64,000 bases of DNA from Paenibacillus lautus NBRC 15380 (GCF_004000945.1 NZ_BIMF01000013.1:124001-188000), one strand, 5' to 3'; counted from the stretch's first letter, positions 9,157-19,653 are shown. Program-made: numbers and translations. Notes: a model not told the origin generated them from the letters alone.

Positions 9157-10026
9157 ATGATTACCATTGAGCATTTATCAAAAACCTATCACAAGGGCGC
9201 TTGGGCGCTCTTGGATGTTTCTCTACAATTGGATAAAGGCATGACAGGTCTGCTAGGACCCAATGGCGCCGGCAAAACAACGCTGATGCGCATTCTGGCG
9301 ACCTTATTGACGCCGACCTCCGGCCAGGTGAGAGTGAACGGGATATCGATTGGACGGCCGGAGGAGATCCGGCAGATGATCGGGTATTTGCCGCAGCATT
9401 TTCACATTTACCCGCAGCTGACCGGCCGAGATTATCTGGATTATGTGGCAGCCATGAAAGGGATCACGGAACGGGGTGCCAGACAGAAGGAAGTCTCCAG
9501 GCTGCTCGAGATGGTTAATCTCCAGGGGAAGGCAGATAAAAAAGTGCGTACTTACTCCGGAGGAATGAAGCAGCGGCTGGGGATTGCCCAAGCGTTATTG
9601 GGATCGCCTGATATTTTGATCGTTGACGAACCGACATCCGGGCTGGATCCTCAGGAGCGTGTCCGGTTTCGTAATGTGTTAACCCGCTTTAGCATCGACC
9701 GGACGGTCCTGCTATCCACCCATATCGTTGCCGATATCGAGAGCAACTGCCGTCGTATCGCAGTCATGAACAAGGGGAGATTGGCCATGAACGGCAGTCT
9801 GGCTGAACTGCAGGCTTGCGGGAAGGGACAAGTATGGGAAGCGGTCATGAGTCCGGATGAATTTGCCTTGATTGATCCCATGTCCGTCGTGTCCACCCGT
9901 ACCGTTCCGGAAGGCGTCCTGTGCAGGTTTATCGGCCAAGCGGCCCCGGTTGCAGGGGCGTTTCCCGCGGATCCAACCCTGGAGGATGGATATCTGAGCC
10001 TGCTGCGGAGGGATCGCCATGCATAA
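9157..10026 (+). CDS. ABC transporter ATP-binding protein
   Basis: This 289-residue ATPase has Walker A 'GPNGAGKTT' (residues 34-42), the signature 'YSGGMKQRL' (about 132), Walker B 'ILIVDEPTSGLDP' and the switch His in 'LLSTHIVADIES'. It is the CcmA/ABC-2 type that powers export or a membrane process. Its last codons overlap the permease gene by eight bases (10019-10026), so the two form one complex. The cluster further on encodes a sigma factor and a second ATPase. Confidence 0.92.
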   Translation: MITIEHLSKTYHKGAWALLDVSLQLDKGMTGLLGPNGAGKTTLMRILATLLTPTSGQVRVNGISIGRPEEIRQMIGYLPQHFHIYPQLTGRDYLDYVAAMKGITERGARQKEVSRLLEMVNLQGKADKKVRTYSGGMKQRLGIAQALLGSPDILIVDEPTSGLDPQERVRFRNVLTRFSIDRTVLLSTHIVADIESNCRRIAVMNKGRLAMNGSLAELQACGKGQVWEAVMSPDEFALIDPMSVVSTRTVPEGVLCRFIGQAAPVAGAFPADPTLEDGYLSLLRRDRHA

Positions 10027-12220
10027 ATGGTGGAGGCATAGTCTTCTAGAGCTTCGGCTTTTATTCGGCAATCCCTTGTTTGCCTCGCTTCCGATCCTGT
10101 ATGCGATTCTGTTCATCATTATGATGCTGCAGGCGGCAAGCGGCAACGGACCGAACCATAATCTGTACACGGCGGCTTATTCATTCCACATGCTGGGTCA
10201 TACGATGACCCTGGGTCCGGCTATGTTAATTGGCATCTTGTCCATTCGCCGGGATGTCCGCCGTCGATCCTTTGAATGGAATCACAGCTTGCCCGTATCT
10301 TTCTTTACCTTATTGTCGTCGAAATATGTGATCAGTTTGTTGTACTTTTCCCTGTTCACGTTGTCGACGTCGGTTATATTCTATATTCTGTCGGTTAGTC
10401 AGGGGATTGCCGGTGATGTTGCGATGATGCATACCATGCAATTTGCGGTGCAGTACGAAGTTTCCTATATGGTGACACTCGCGCTCGCCATGCTCCTCGG
10501 GGCAAGCATTCCGAATCGGATCGTATATTTGATCGGTTTCTGTGCATGGATGTTCGGAACGTTTTTCATGGAAATTTATATTATCAGCGAATTAAGATGG
10601 CTGCCGGCTCAAGTGTTTCACCTCAACCAATTCTTCCTTCAATCCAATCGCTTTGAATATGAGAATTGGGGGTACGGCCTGTTTAGCGAAGATTTAATGA
10701 GTTCCCGGTGGTTCGTGCTTGCCTTTACTTTCCTGTTGCTAATGGTGTGTTTGTTCTTGCTAAACCGCAAGCGCCCTACGATGCTCTTGAAAGCGGGATG
10801 GCTCGCGGTGCTGGGGGCTGCCGTATTGACGGCAGCTGCCGCCGTACCCTACGGCACGCTATGGGCGGAACGATATGCCCAAATTGATGCGAAGCTTGGA
10901 GACCCCACGGTTTCTTATATCGATGATCCGGAAGATGGTTCCTTCTATCATGTCTCTTCTTATGATATCAAGCTGAAGCGGCTGCCAAACGATGAACTTC
11001 GCGTGACGGCGAAGCTAACGATACCCGCCTCCGAATTATCAGGCACGAGGCAGCTTCCGTTAACCCTGAACCGGATGTTCAAGCTTGAGCGTGTCCAACT
11101 CCAGGGTGTTGATGCTGCCTATCGCAGACAGGGAGATTGGCTATCGGTAAGGATGAATGGCCATGCCAAGAACGGAGAGATTCAAGCCGAGCTGGAATAT
11201 AGAGGCAAGGTCATGGATTTTATGGCCGGGTACTCCCGTGAGGAATTTTCGGTTTACAGCGTAGGACCCGAAGTTAAGATGGAAGGACATATCGCGTGGT
11301 ATCCGCTTCCCGGTCATCAGCATGTATATTTAAAGAGTGATAACGGAGACCGTCCGCCGAAATATGTTTATCTGGGCTGGGAATTTGGCCGGATGCATTA
11401 TTCTCTCGGGAAGATGAAGCTGGAGGTAGAAGGTTATCCGGTACCCTTGTATACGGGGATGCGGGAGCTGGAACGGAGGCCCGGCTACCAGCGGTTTGAG
11501 GATAGGGAGATCGAGCAGAATGTCTCCCTGTACGGAGGTCAGTTCTGGAAAGAAATCCACCAGAGTGATCTCCCGATTACCATCGTGACGACGCCATATA
11601 TGGAGAAGGCATCCGTATTGATGCTGCGGGATATGAAAAAGAAGTATGACTATTTTTCCAAGTGGGTACCCGAGTTTAAGAGCAATGTCGACAAGATCTT
11701 ATACTTGGGGGCAGGTTTTGACTATCCCCGGGTGGACCATCGTCTGATTCTGTCCTCGAACCAGTACACATACAACTACTCAAACTTGTCGGGCGAATGG
11801 ATGAACTCGGTTCTGTTCGGCAACCAGGATGGGCTGAATTATTATTTTGAACATCCGGAACGAGACGTGCGCGGAAAGATCAGCAGCCTTTTCTGGTATG
11901 TGTATTACGTGGAAGAGAAGGGGCTTAGCGATAAACAACTGAGATCCGCTTACGGAAATCTCCGGTCGGTACAGCAACTGTTGTTCAAGAATGGGGACGG
12001 CGATGATCCTCAAAACAAAATAGGGATAAGTATGGCTCAGCAAGTCAGAAGCGCATTGGAAGAAGGCAGAGGAGATCAGGTTAAAGAGCTGCTGGTTCAT
12101 TTTTACCAGCAAGGGCTGATGCTTCCCGACACCGAACGGAATGCGTACGTAAGCCCGGAGAGCCCGATTACGTACAAAGAGTGGCAGCAGAAATGGGATG
12201 CCATAATGAATGTCAAATAA
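10019..12220 (+). CDS. ABC-2 type permease with an M1-peptidase-like C-terminal region lacking the HExxH site
   Basis: This is a 733-residue protein. The first ~265 residues hold six hydrophobic helices in ABC-2 permease style (start 'LLELRLLFGNPLFASLPILYAI'), then one more helix near 260-280 and about 450 extracellular residues. Some ABC permeases carry a fused M1 aminopeptidase-like domain of this size, and the 'YLGAGFDYPRVDHRLILSS' stretch sits where those have their substrate loop. The expected HExxH zinc motif is absent: the region reads 'NYSNLSGEWMNSVL'. The peptidase assignment is by eye. It overlaps its ATPase gene upstream. Confidence 0.7.
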   Translation: MHKWWRHSLLELRLLFGNPLFASLPILYAILFIIMMLQAASGNGPNHNLYTAAYSFHMLGHTMTLGPAMLIGILSIRRDVRRRSFEWNHSLPVSFFTLLSSKYVISLLYFSLFTLSTSVIFYILSVSQGIAGDVAMMHTMQFAVQYEVSYMVTLALAMLLGASIPNRIVYLIGFCAWMFGTFFMEIYIISELRWLPAQVFHLNQFFLQSNRFEYENWGYGLFSEDLMSSRWFVLAFTFLLLMVCLFLLNRKRPTMLLKAGWLAVLGAAVLTAAAAVPYGTLWAERYAQIDAKLGDPTVSYIDDPEDGSFYHVSSYDIKLKRLPNDELRVTAKLTIPASELSGTRQLPLTLNRMFKLERVQLQGVDAAYRRQGDWLSVRMNGHAKNGEIQAELEYRGKVMDFMAGYSREEFSVYSVGPEVKMEGHIAWYPLPGHQHVYLKSDNGDRPPKYVYLGWEFGRMHYSLGKMKLEVEGYPVPLYTGMRELERRPGYQRFEDREIEQNVSLYGGQFWKEIHQSDLPITIVTTPYMEKASVLMLRDMKKKYDYFSKWVPEFKSNVDKILYLGAGFDYPRVDHRLILSSNQYTYNYSNLSGEWMNSVLFGNQDGLNYYFEHPERDVRGKISSLFWYVYYVEEKGLSDKQLRSAYGNLRSVQQLLFKNGDGDDPQNKIGISMAQQVRSALEEGRGDQVKELLVHFYQQGLMLPDTERNAYVSPESPITYKEWQQKWDAIMNVK

Positions 12221-12309
12221 TGACGACTATGCACATGCACACGGTCAGTTATAATTGAGAAATAGATATAATGGGAAGATTAGAATGCACATAGAAAGGG
12301 GGGGAAGGC

Positions 12310-13002
12310 ATGATTTCCGATCAGCAGCTGTCCGAACGCATGGCTGCCGGCGACCAGGAAGCGTTTGAAATGTTGGTGACGAGGTACCATGGTCCGCTGC
12401 TCAGTTATACGACCCAGAGGCTGGCCGATAGGCAAAAGGCCCAGGATATCGTTCAGGAAACGTTTATCCGGCTCATTCGGCATCTGAAGCAGCACGGCAC
12501 GCTGGAACATGTTCGCTCCTGGCTTTATCGCGTGGCTCTGAATATGTGCAAGGATTATTGGAAAAGCGCATCTTACAGGTCCGAAGGTCTTGCGGGTGAG
12601 GAGATGCCGGATGCATACGACCCTGCGCCCGGCGCGGAGGAACTCGTGGAAAGGCAGGAAACCTCACTGGAAATTGCAGCATCGCTGGAGAACCTGCCCG
12701 ATATACAACAGGAAGTCATATCTCTTCGATTCTTCCATGATTTGAAGCTGCAGGAAATCGCCGACCTGGTCGACCTCCCCTTAAGTACGGTGAAAACGCA
12801 TTTATATAACGGCTTGAGAAAGCTGAAGAAAACATTGTCCATGGAGCATTCCGATTTGGTTCCCGTCCATTCGTCCCGAAGGACGCGGGAGAAGAGTCCT
12901 CAGGAACAGGTTCGGAACCGCTCCAAGTCGGAAGAGCCGGATTCGCAGTGCAAAGTAAAAGAAAGTGAGGTGTATCTCCATGGATCATCCATTCGATCAT
13001 GA
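12310..13002 (+). CDS. ECF-type RNA polymerase sigma factor
   Basis: This 230-residue sigma-70 family protein has region 2 at about residues 15-80 ('YTTQRLADRQKAQDIVQETFIRLIRHL') and region 4 at about 120-175 ('LSLRFFHDLKLQEIADLVDLP' type helix-turn-helix ending 'STVKTHLYNGLRKLKK'). Regions 1 and 3 are missing, as in ECF factors. A charged tail of about 50 residues after region 4 is unusual. A G-rich site precedes the ATG at 12310. It overlaps the next gene by 23 bases. The arrangement sigma factor, membrane protein, ABC ATPase recalls the Bacillus sigY-yxl operon. Confidence 0.88.
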   Translation: MISDQQLSERMAAGDQEAFEMLVTRYHGPLLSYTTQRLADRQKAQDIVQETFIRLIRHLKQHGTLEHVRSWLYRVALNMCKDYWKSASYRSEGLAGEEMPDAYDPAPGAEELVERQETSLEIAASLENLPDIQQEVISLRFFHDLKLQEIADLVDLPLSTVKTHLYNGLRKLKKTLSMEHSDLVPVHSSRRTREKSPQEQVRNRSKSEEPDSQCKVKESEVYLHGSSIRS

Positions 13003-13822
13003 ATTGAGAAGACTTGAAGACGAGCTTCGCGGCCCGCTTAGACGCGCTGCTCTTCCATCGCCGTCACCGGATGAGACGGCACAGCTCATTGCGTCTCTTC
13101 AGGGAGAGTTCAATCAGCTTAGGATTGAGCCCGAGTCCCCCAAGCTGGATTTTAATCCGCAGGTCGACCCACCCTCATTAAAACAGATTCTTCGGAGCCA
13201 GATCCGATTGAACCAAAGATCCATTCTGCTCACAGCAGGCGCTGTATTCTGCATGTTGGTTCTGCTGATCGATCCGGAGTATCCGCTGGATCAGTTTGCC
13301 GGATTGCCCGGCGGCATTTTTCCGTTGATTACCCCTTTGCTGCTGATTGTATCGATGCTGTTCAGCAGCCGAACCTGGGATAAAGGGATGCGGGCTGTGG
13401 AGACCCTGACCCCATACCCGCCTGCGCTGGTGTTGTATACCCGCCTGCTGCTTGTGACCGGCATCGTTGTCGGAATGGCCTTGCTGAGTACCCTCGCGCT
13501 CGGGCTGCGATCCATCCAGGCGGAAAGCTCCCGCTTTTTATTCGGCCCCTTTATTCTGGAGTGGATGGGCATTCTGCTGGTGACGGGAGGCGCTGCGATG
13601 TATATGCTGTTTCGCAAAGGCATGGTCGTCTCACTGATCTCGGCCGTCCTGGTCTACGGAATGTGGATTGTAATTCAGGGACAAATCGTGGATCACGGCG
13701 TTTCCATGAGCGGCAAAATGATGACGGACATGGCCCTGCTTGTTATCGGAGTGATTCTGCTCGTCTCTTCCTACGGACGCAGCTTGAAACTGAACGGAGC
13801 CTGGAGAATGGCGAATGATTAG
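12980..13822 (+). CDS. Membrane protein next to the ECF sigma factor (possible permease or sigma regulator)
   Basis: The frame opens at 12965, but the ATG at 12980 has a GTGAGG site and gives 'MDHPFDHELRRLEDELRG'. The protein (280 residues) has a charged cytoplasmic N-terminal segment of about 80 residues followed by six hydrophobic helices. The N-terminal part could bind the overlapping sigma factor, as transmembrane anti-sigma factors do; the six-helix part could equally be the permease for the ATPase that follows. It overlaps genes on both sides (23 bases upstream, 8 downstream), so all three are coupled. I recognise no named domain. Confidence 0.65.
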   Translation: MDHPFDHELRRLEDELRGPLRRAALPSPSPDETAQLIASLQGEFNQLRIEPESPKLDFNPQVDPPSLKQILRSQIRLNQRSILLTAGAVFCMLVLLIDPEYPLDQFAGLPGGIFPLITPLLLIVSMLFSSRTWDKGMRAVETLTPYPPALVLYTRLLLVTGIVVGMALLSTLALGLRSIQAESSRFLFGPFILEWMGILLVTGGAAMYMLFRKGMVVSLISAVLVYGMWIVIQGQIVDHGVSMSGKMMTDMALLVIGVILLVSSYGRSLKLNGAWRMAND

Positions 13823-14672
13823 GCTGGAAGGACTGGAACGCCAGGCGGGTACGTACCGGCTTGAAATCGACAAAGCGGAGATTCACTCCGGCCTGAACCT
13901 TATCGTCGGAGCGAACGGGGCCGGAAAAACCACGCTGATTGAGCTGCTGACCACGCTGCAGGCGCCCGACGCAGGCGAAATTCTGTACAGCGGGCGCAGG
14001 GCAGGAGATCATTTACCGCTGATCCGCAGTCAAATCGGTTATGTCCCGGCAGATATCGAGCTGTATGGAGATATGAAGGTCGGCAAGCTGCTGACCTATA
14101 TGGCCGAATTAAAGGGTGTCTATAACCCGGAGGCCATTGACAGGCTGATGACGGACTTTCGACTGGAGCCTTTCCGCAAGAGCAAGGTCAAGAATTTATC
14201 ACAAGGGGTGCAGCGGCGCATTGCCGTCGTGCAGGCGCTGCTGGCTTCACCTTCTTTTCTATTCCTCGATGAGCCTTTAAACGGCATGGACGCCGAGGAA
14301 CGCAAATTCCTGATCACGTACCTGACCAAATACGCCAGGGGCCGAATGGTGATCGTGGCCGCCCACGAGCTGAACGAATGGGAAGAAGCGGCAGATACCG
14401 TGATATGGATACACCGCGGTCGCATCCGGTATATCGGTTCACCGACCCAGTGGAAACTGAATGTAGCCTCCAGCGTCTGGGAAGGCGAGATCGATCTGGA
14501 AGCCTTCGAGCGGATACCGCAGGAGCTCCTGATTCATTTTCAAATGACGGACCATCACATGAGAGTAAGGCTGATGGGGAAAAAGCAGCCGGGCCCCGAA
14601 TTTGTGGAGAAGGCGCCTACGCTGGAGGATACCTTTTTCCTACATATGAACGCCTTAGCCAGACGCGGCTGA
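13815..14672 (+). CDS. ABC transporter ATP-binding protein
   Basis: This 285-residue ATPase has Walker A 'GANGAGKTT', Walker B 'FLFLDEPLNGMD' and a divergent signature 'LSQGVQRRI' in place of LSGGQ. Its start overlaps the membrane protein gene by eight bases, so that protein is the likely membrane partner. The pair is the last unit of the sigma/ABC cluster, closed by a strong terminator. The substrate is unknown. Confidence 0.9.
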   Translation: MIRLEGLERQAGTYRLEIDKAEIHSGLNLIVGANGAGKTTLIELLTTLQAPDAGEILYSGRRAGDHLPLIRSQIGYVPADIELYGDMKVGKLLTYMAELKGVYNPEAIDRLMTDFRLEPFRKSKVKNLSQGVQRRIAVVQALLASPSFLFLDEPLNGMDAEERKFLITYLTKYARGRMVIVAAHELNEWEEAADTVIWIHRGRIRYIGSPTQWKLNVASSVWEGEIDLEAFERIPQELLIHFQMTDHHMRVRLMGKKQPGPEFVEKAPTLEDTFFLHMNALARRG

Positions 14673-14689
14673 GTATAGCTTGGATCATG

Positions 14690-14724
14690 AAAAATCATCG
14701 CCTTCATTCGGGCGATGATTTTTG
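14690..14724. terminator. Bidirectional terminator
   Basis: A perfect AAAATCATCGCC / GGCGATGATTTT type stem with A-run before and T-run after lies between the ABC ATPase and the convergent small membrane gene; it can serve both strands. Confidence 0.85.
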
Positions 14725-14747
14725 CGTTTTCATCCGTTGGAAGCCGC

Positions 14748-15005
14748 CTACTTGGTCGTTTTTCCGCTCTTATGCCTCCAATTATATATCCACGAAGCAA
14801 CCATGGTGGAAGGCCAAAACCATCCTTGCGTATTGTAATGGAGCTGTTCTTCTTGAAACGACATGTTGTTGTAATACGTTTCCTGATCGACCCCCTGCCT
14901 CCGGGGATCTTTCTTTAACGCTGCAATATACCGGTACTGTACGGGGATCATGATCAGGAATACGGCGACCAGAACGCTCGCAATAATCCACATCGCAGAA
15001 CTCAT
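14748..15005 (-). CDS. Small membrane protein, 85 residues
   Basis: One hydrophobic helix at the N-terminus ('MWIIASVLVAVFLIMIPV') is followed by a polar, aromatic-rich cytoplasmic tail ('FQEEQLHYNTQGWFWPS') and a lysine-rich end. An AAAGGAG nine bases before the ATG at 15005 supports expression. I do not recognise a family. It is convergent with the sigma/ABC cluster and shares its terminator. Confidence 0.65.
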   Translation of the reverse strand: MSSAMWIIASVLVAVFLIMIPVQYRYIAALKKDPRRQGVDQETYYNNMSFQEEQLHYNTQGWFWPSTMVASWIYNWRHKSGKTTK

Positions 15006-15241
15006 ACGTACACGCTCCTTTGGTTTATCGTATATGGAAAGCCATATTGATATACACTACGTGTTTAACCTCGGTATGGATTCAACTATTTACAATAATG
15101 AACGCCCGTCATGCTGACTTTATCAAAAAAGCCAATCATCCGTTTCAGAACAGGGTAAGGAAGAGTAGGCATGGTGCGCGTATACGCTGAACAGCGGCGC
15201 AATCGTGTATGAATGGATGATGGAGAAGGGAGCGAGATATA

Positions 15242-16069
15242 ATGGGAACCGTAAGTAATCAAGGAACGGAGAAGGTGGCGCTGGTAACGGGCGCTGGCGC
15301 CGGAATCGGGAGAGGGATTGCCAAGGTTTTGGCTGAAAAAGGATATCGGCTGGCGATGACCTACAATTCGAGCAAGGATGGAATATTGGACATAGCAGAG
15401 GATATTCGCCATATCTATGGCAAGACGCCTCTTATTATTCAAAGCGATTTGACCGTTCGCAGTGAAGCGGAGAATACGATACGAAAGACGATAGAGGAAT
15501 TTGGCCGGATCGATCTGTTGGTGAACAATGCGGGGATCGGCCTATATGACGAGCTCACGGAGCTTGAAGAGGACGCGCTGGACATGACGGTTCATCTCGA
15601 TTTTCGAGCGCCGATGCTGCTTAGCAAATATGCCGTCCGGGAGATGATCGCCCAGGGAATACCGGGAAATATCATTTTCATCACGTCCTCTCGAGGAGAG
15701 AGGGCTTATCCCAAGGACAGCATATACGGCGGTATGAAGGCAGCGCTTATACGTGCCGCACAATCGCTGGCGCTCGAGTGGGCGCCGCATGGCATCCGCG
15801 TAAACTGCGTCGCTCCGGGGGCGACCGTTCACAAGCCGGACCAATCGGCAGAGGACGAGCCGCTCGGCAGAAAAATTCCGCTGGGACGCTTAGGTACGCC
15901 TTCGGATATCGGGGAAGCGATTGCTTGGCTCTGCTCGGATGCGGCATCCTATATTACCGGCATTAACCTCCGCATTGACGGCGGTCTGATCCTGCCGGGC
16001 ATGCCCGAGGATACATCCCCGGAAGCCGGTTATGGATGGGGTAAAGTTTATAAAGAGGAGAAGGAATAA
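15242..16069 (+). CDS. Short-chain dehydrogenase/reductase (SDR)
   Basis: This 275-residue Rossmann-fold oxidoreductase of the classical SDR family has the cofactor motif 'TGAGAGIG' (16-23), the structural 'NNAG', a catalytic Ser in 'FITSSRG' and the active-site Y162-x3-K166 ('SIYGGMK'). It ends with the usual 'ITGINLRIDGGL' and a short extra tail. It resembles glucose-1-dehydrogenase or 3-ketoacyl-ACP-reductase-like enzymes; the substrate cannot be told. A GGGAG site precedes the ATG at 15242. It appears to be monocistronic. Confidence 0.9.
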   Translation: MGTVSNQGTEKVALVTGAGAGIGRGIAKVLAEKGYRLAMTYNSSKDGILDIAEDIRHIYGKTPLIIQSDLTVRSEAENTIRKTIEEFGRIDLLVNNAGIGLYDELTELEEDALDMTVHLDFRAPMLLSKYAVREMIAQGIPGNIIFITSSRGERAYPKDSIYGGMKAALIRAAQSLALEWAPHGIRVNCVAPGATVHKPDQSAEDEPLGRKIPLGRLGTPSDIGEAIAWLCSDAASYITGINLRIDGGLILPGMPEDTSPEAGYGWGKVYKEEKE

Positions 16070-16145
16070 AGCTGTTTTCAGACTGCACCACTATAAAATA
16101 ATATATTCCGATGAAATTAGTTGGTTATCACTCTTTTCAAACAAA

Positions 16146-17511
<1,366 letters not shown>

Positions 17512-17541
17512 GGCAACCTTTATCATTTGAATTGGAATATC

Positions 17542-17576
17542 AAGGCACTTTCCTCTTTAGGGGAAGGTGCCTTTTC
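17542..17576 (+). terminator. Rho-independent terminator after the sulfhydrylase gene
   Basis: Twelve-base arms (AAGGCAC..CC / GG..GTGCCTT, one G-U pair) end in TTTT. It also lies at the end of the convergent nucleotidyltransferase-like gene. Confidence 0.85.
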
Positions 17577-17583
17577 GTTAATT

Positions 17584-18201
17584 TCAATCGCTAGGACGAT
17601 TCATGTAATCGATCCAGGGATGCCCATCCGGAAACTGCGTCCGCAGCGCTTGGGCAAGCCATCCTGCAGCCTGCCGATCGAGGAAGGGCAGAACCTTCCT
17701 GAAATCCCGTTCGTCTTTTTCACGGATGTTCTTGCTCCCTCCTTTATATAGGAGTTGTATCTCCGGTTTCAGATAGGGAATTCCTTGGTCTGTTTTTAAG
17801 GATATATCTTGGATCGGTCTTCGAATGGACGGTTCTCTGCGATAAACCCAGCTGTCCTGTTCCGTCTCCACCAGCATGATCTGGAATGAAAATGGGGCTT
17901 CCTCATGCCGGCTTACCCATACATCGCCAACCGAATGCAAATATTCGCCTTCCTCCCAGAGCGATAAGGTTCCTTGATCCGCTTTGTACAGCGTCCATTC
18001 GTTGGCTAATGCAGCGTAAATGGCGGCCTGCTCTTCGCGAAGGATCAGGATATCGATATCGCCGTGTTCTCTAGTCTGTTCTCCCAAATATAAATCCAAA
18101 GCCCAACCTCCGGCGATATACCAACGAGCAGGGATTTCAGCAAAAATTTTGACGGCATCCGATACGCTGATCGGTTCCCAATGATCATAATCGGTTCTCA
18201 T
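17584..18201 (-). CDS. Nucleotidyltransferase-fold protein (aminoglycoside adenylyltransferase-like)
   Basis: This 205-residue protein has the core of the nucleotidyltransferase fold: 'WYIAGGWALDLYLG' (the GG-x-x-x-D/S-type nucleotide loop) followed by 'REHGDIDILI', whose two Asp residues would bind metal. This combination is seen in the ANT(2'')-like / 'aminoglycoside-2''-adenylyltransferase' family, most of whose chromosomal members have no proven resistance role. A tail 'KGGSKNIREKDERDFRKVLPFL' follows. It stands alone, convergent with the sulfhydrylase gene. Substrate unknown. Confidence 0.7.
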   Translation of the reverse strand: MRTDYDHWEPISVSDAVKIFAEIPARWYIAGGWALDLYLGEQTREHGDIDILILREEQAAIYAALANEWTLYKADQGTLSLWEEGEYLHSVGDVWVSRHEEAPFSFQIMLVETEQDSWVYRREPSIRRPIQDISLKTDQGIPYLKPEIQLLYKGGSKNIREKDERDFRKVLPFLDRQAAGWLAQALRTQFPDGHPWIDYMNRPSD

Positions 18202-18467
18202 GTTCTACTCTCCTTTTTTCCAGCATTGATCCATCCTCCATTGTAAAGGTTTTATCCTGCCCCTGAAATGATGATAAACAGATAGGGTCAGGCGTCTTGC
18301 ACCTTGGTGCAGGCATCCGGCACAAGGAGAGCAGGGCGCATGGTTCGTTCCGTCCCGATATTTTTCAGCCGGTGTTTATCCGTGCGCTGTATATTTCCAA
18401 TTGTTTCATAATAATCTGTAAGGAGGCGTTTATCCAATTCAAGGTGAAAGGGAGTAGAAGGATAACC

Positions 18468-19577
18468 ATGACGGAAAGGCAATGGGGAGCAGGCAGTGAA
18501 TTGGGAGAGCGTCGATTTGAAGATGAAGAGTTCATCGGAGCAGAGGAGATTACGGCAAACGAGATTTCTCCCGAGACAGATCTGCTGAAGCATTTTGCAA
18601 TGGCAGGAGGAGTCACCCATGAGGAGGTATTGCTGTTACTGGCTTCGCCTGACGATATTGAAGAAGCCCTCAGGGTTTCAGGGATTCGGCATAACGGCAC
18701 AGACAGACCTTCCTTGACCCGACTGCTGGGGTGGAGTGACAGGAACCGAAGACTGAAAGTCATGAGCCGATCCGCAGACCCTGAATCCATAACACGAGAT
18801 ATCAGGCAAGGTGCTCAGGGAATCGGGCTGATACGCGGGGAGGATGCTTTGCAGCATGGCCTGCTGCAGGAGGTTTACACAGCGTGGTTGAATTCGCGGA
18901 GCGCAGAGAAGAGCGCCCTATTAAGGCGGAGACTTATTATGCTATGGAAGACCTATTGGGTGTCGGTGTTTCAGGCGGCGGATGGAGCCCGATGTGCGGT
19001 CAGCTTGCTGCACGATGCCCGGCTTTTCAACACGATGGAGTTACGTGAAGCGCAGGATGCTCAGCTTGAGTCCTTGTTCCGGGCTATGGAGCAGTGCAGC
19101 GAGGAAGGCGTAGATTGCCAATTAGAGCTCCTGGCTGTACGCCCGGCACACGCGGATGACTTTATATCGATCCATAATTTTATCGAAGAAGTGGCAGAGC
19201 AGACCCTTATGGATCAGAGGCGTTTTGTGCGTATTCGCTATGGAGCGCTGTTCGGAGAAGGAATGAGCCCAGCGGCGGCAGCGGAGATTGCCCGTTTGGC
19301 CGATGTGATTGTATTCGATTCGGAGGGGATGGAGAATTCCGTGTCGTCGGATGAGGCAGGACACAAGATCTCGGCATTCTCAGAGATGATCCATCGTATT
19401 AGGCGAACGAAGCCGCAATTAACGCTCCGGATCAATGGGGTGGCTACCACGGATTTACGGATGGTTTACCGGCAGGGCATACACGAGGTGTGTTGCCAGG
19501 CCTCAGAGATTGCAGCTATTCGAATAACCGGTGCAAGGCTGGAGATGCGCCGCAGATGCTCGACGATTGTCGATTGA
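18468..19577 (+). CDS. Degenerate PEP-utilising enzyme: pyruvate phosphate dikinase-like C-terminal barrel
   Basis: The frame is open from 18297, but the ATG at 18468 gives the most sensible start (369 residues). Residues ~97-125 ('VMSRSADPESITRDIRQGAQGIGLIRGED') follow the PPDK/enzyme I barrel pattern '...GA.GIGL.RTE'. Later parts track the same barrel: 'FQAADGARCAVSLLHDARLF', 'RFVRIRYGALFGEGMSPAAAAEIARLADVIVFDSE' and a C-terminal 'GIHEVCCQASEIAAIRITGARL'. The catalytic 'CGEHGG' loop reads 'RINGVATTD', with Cys replaced by Asn, the Arg of RTE is Gly, and there is no phosphohistidine domain. It is therefore unlikely to be a working dikinase; role unknown. Confidence 0.65.
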   Translation: MTERQWGAGSELGERRFEDEEFIGAEEITANEISPETDLLKHFAMAGGVTHEEVLLLLASPDDIEEALRVSGIRHNGTDRPSLTRLLGWSDRNRRLKVMSRSADPESITRDIRQGAQGIGLIRGEDALQHGLLQEVYTAWLNSRSAEKSALLRRRLIMLWKTYWVSVFQAADGARCAVSLLHDARLFNTMELREAQDAQLESLFRAMEQCSEEGVDCQLELLAVRPAHADDFISIHNFIEEVAEQTLMDQRRFVRIRYGALFGEGMSPAAAAEIARLADVIVFDSEGMENSVSSDEAGHKISAFSEMIHRIRRTKPQLTLRINGVATTDLRMVYRQGIHEVCCQASEIAAIRITGARLEMRRRCSTIVD

Positions 19578-19621
19578 TGGAATGTGAGCGCTTTACAAAA
19601 TAGGTGAGTGATTAGAGAGAA

Positions 19622-19653
19622 GTCCTTGCGGAGAGATCGCAAGGGCTTTTTTT
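19622..19653 (+). terminator. Rho-independent terminator
   Basis: Nine-base arms around GAGAGAT are followed by seven T residues, ending the PPDK-like gene's transcript. Confidence 0.85.
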
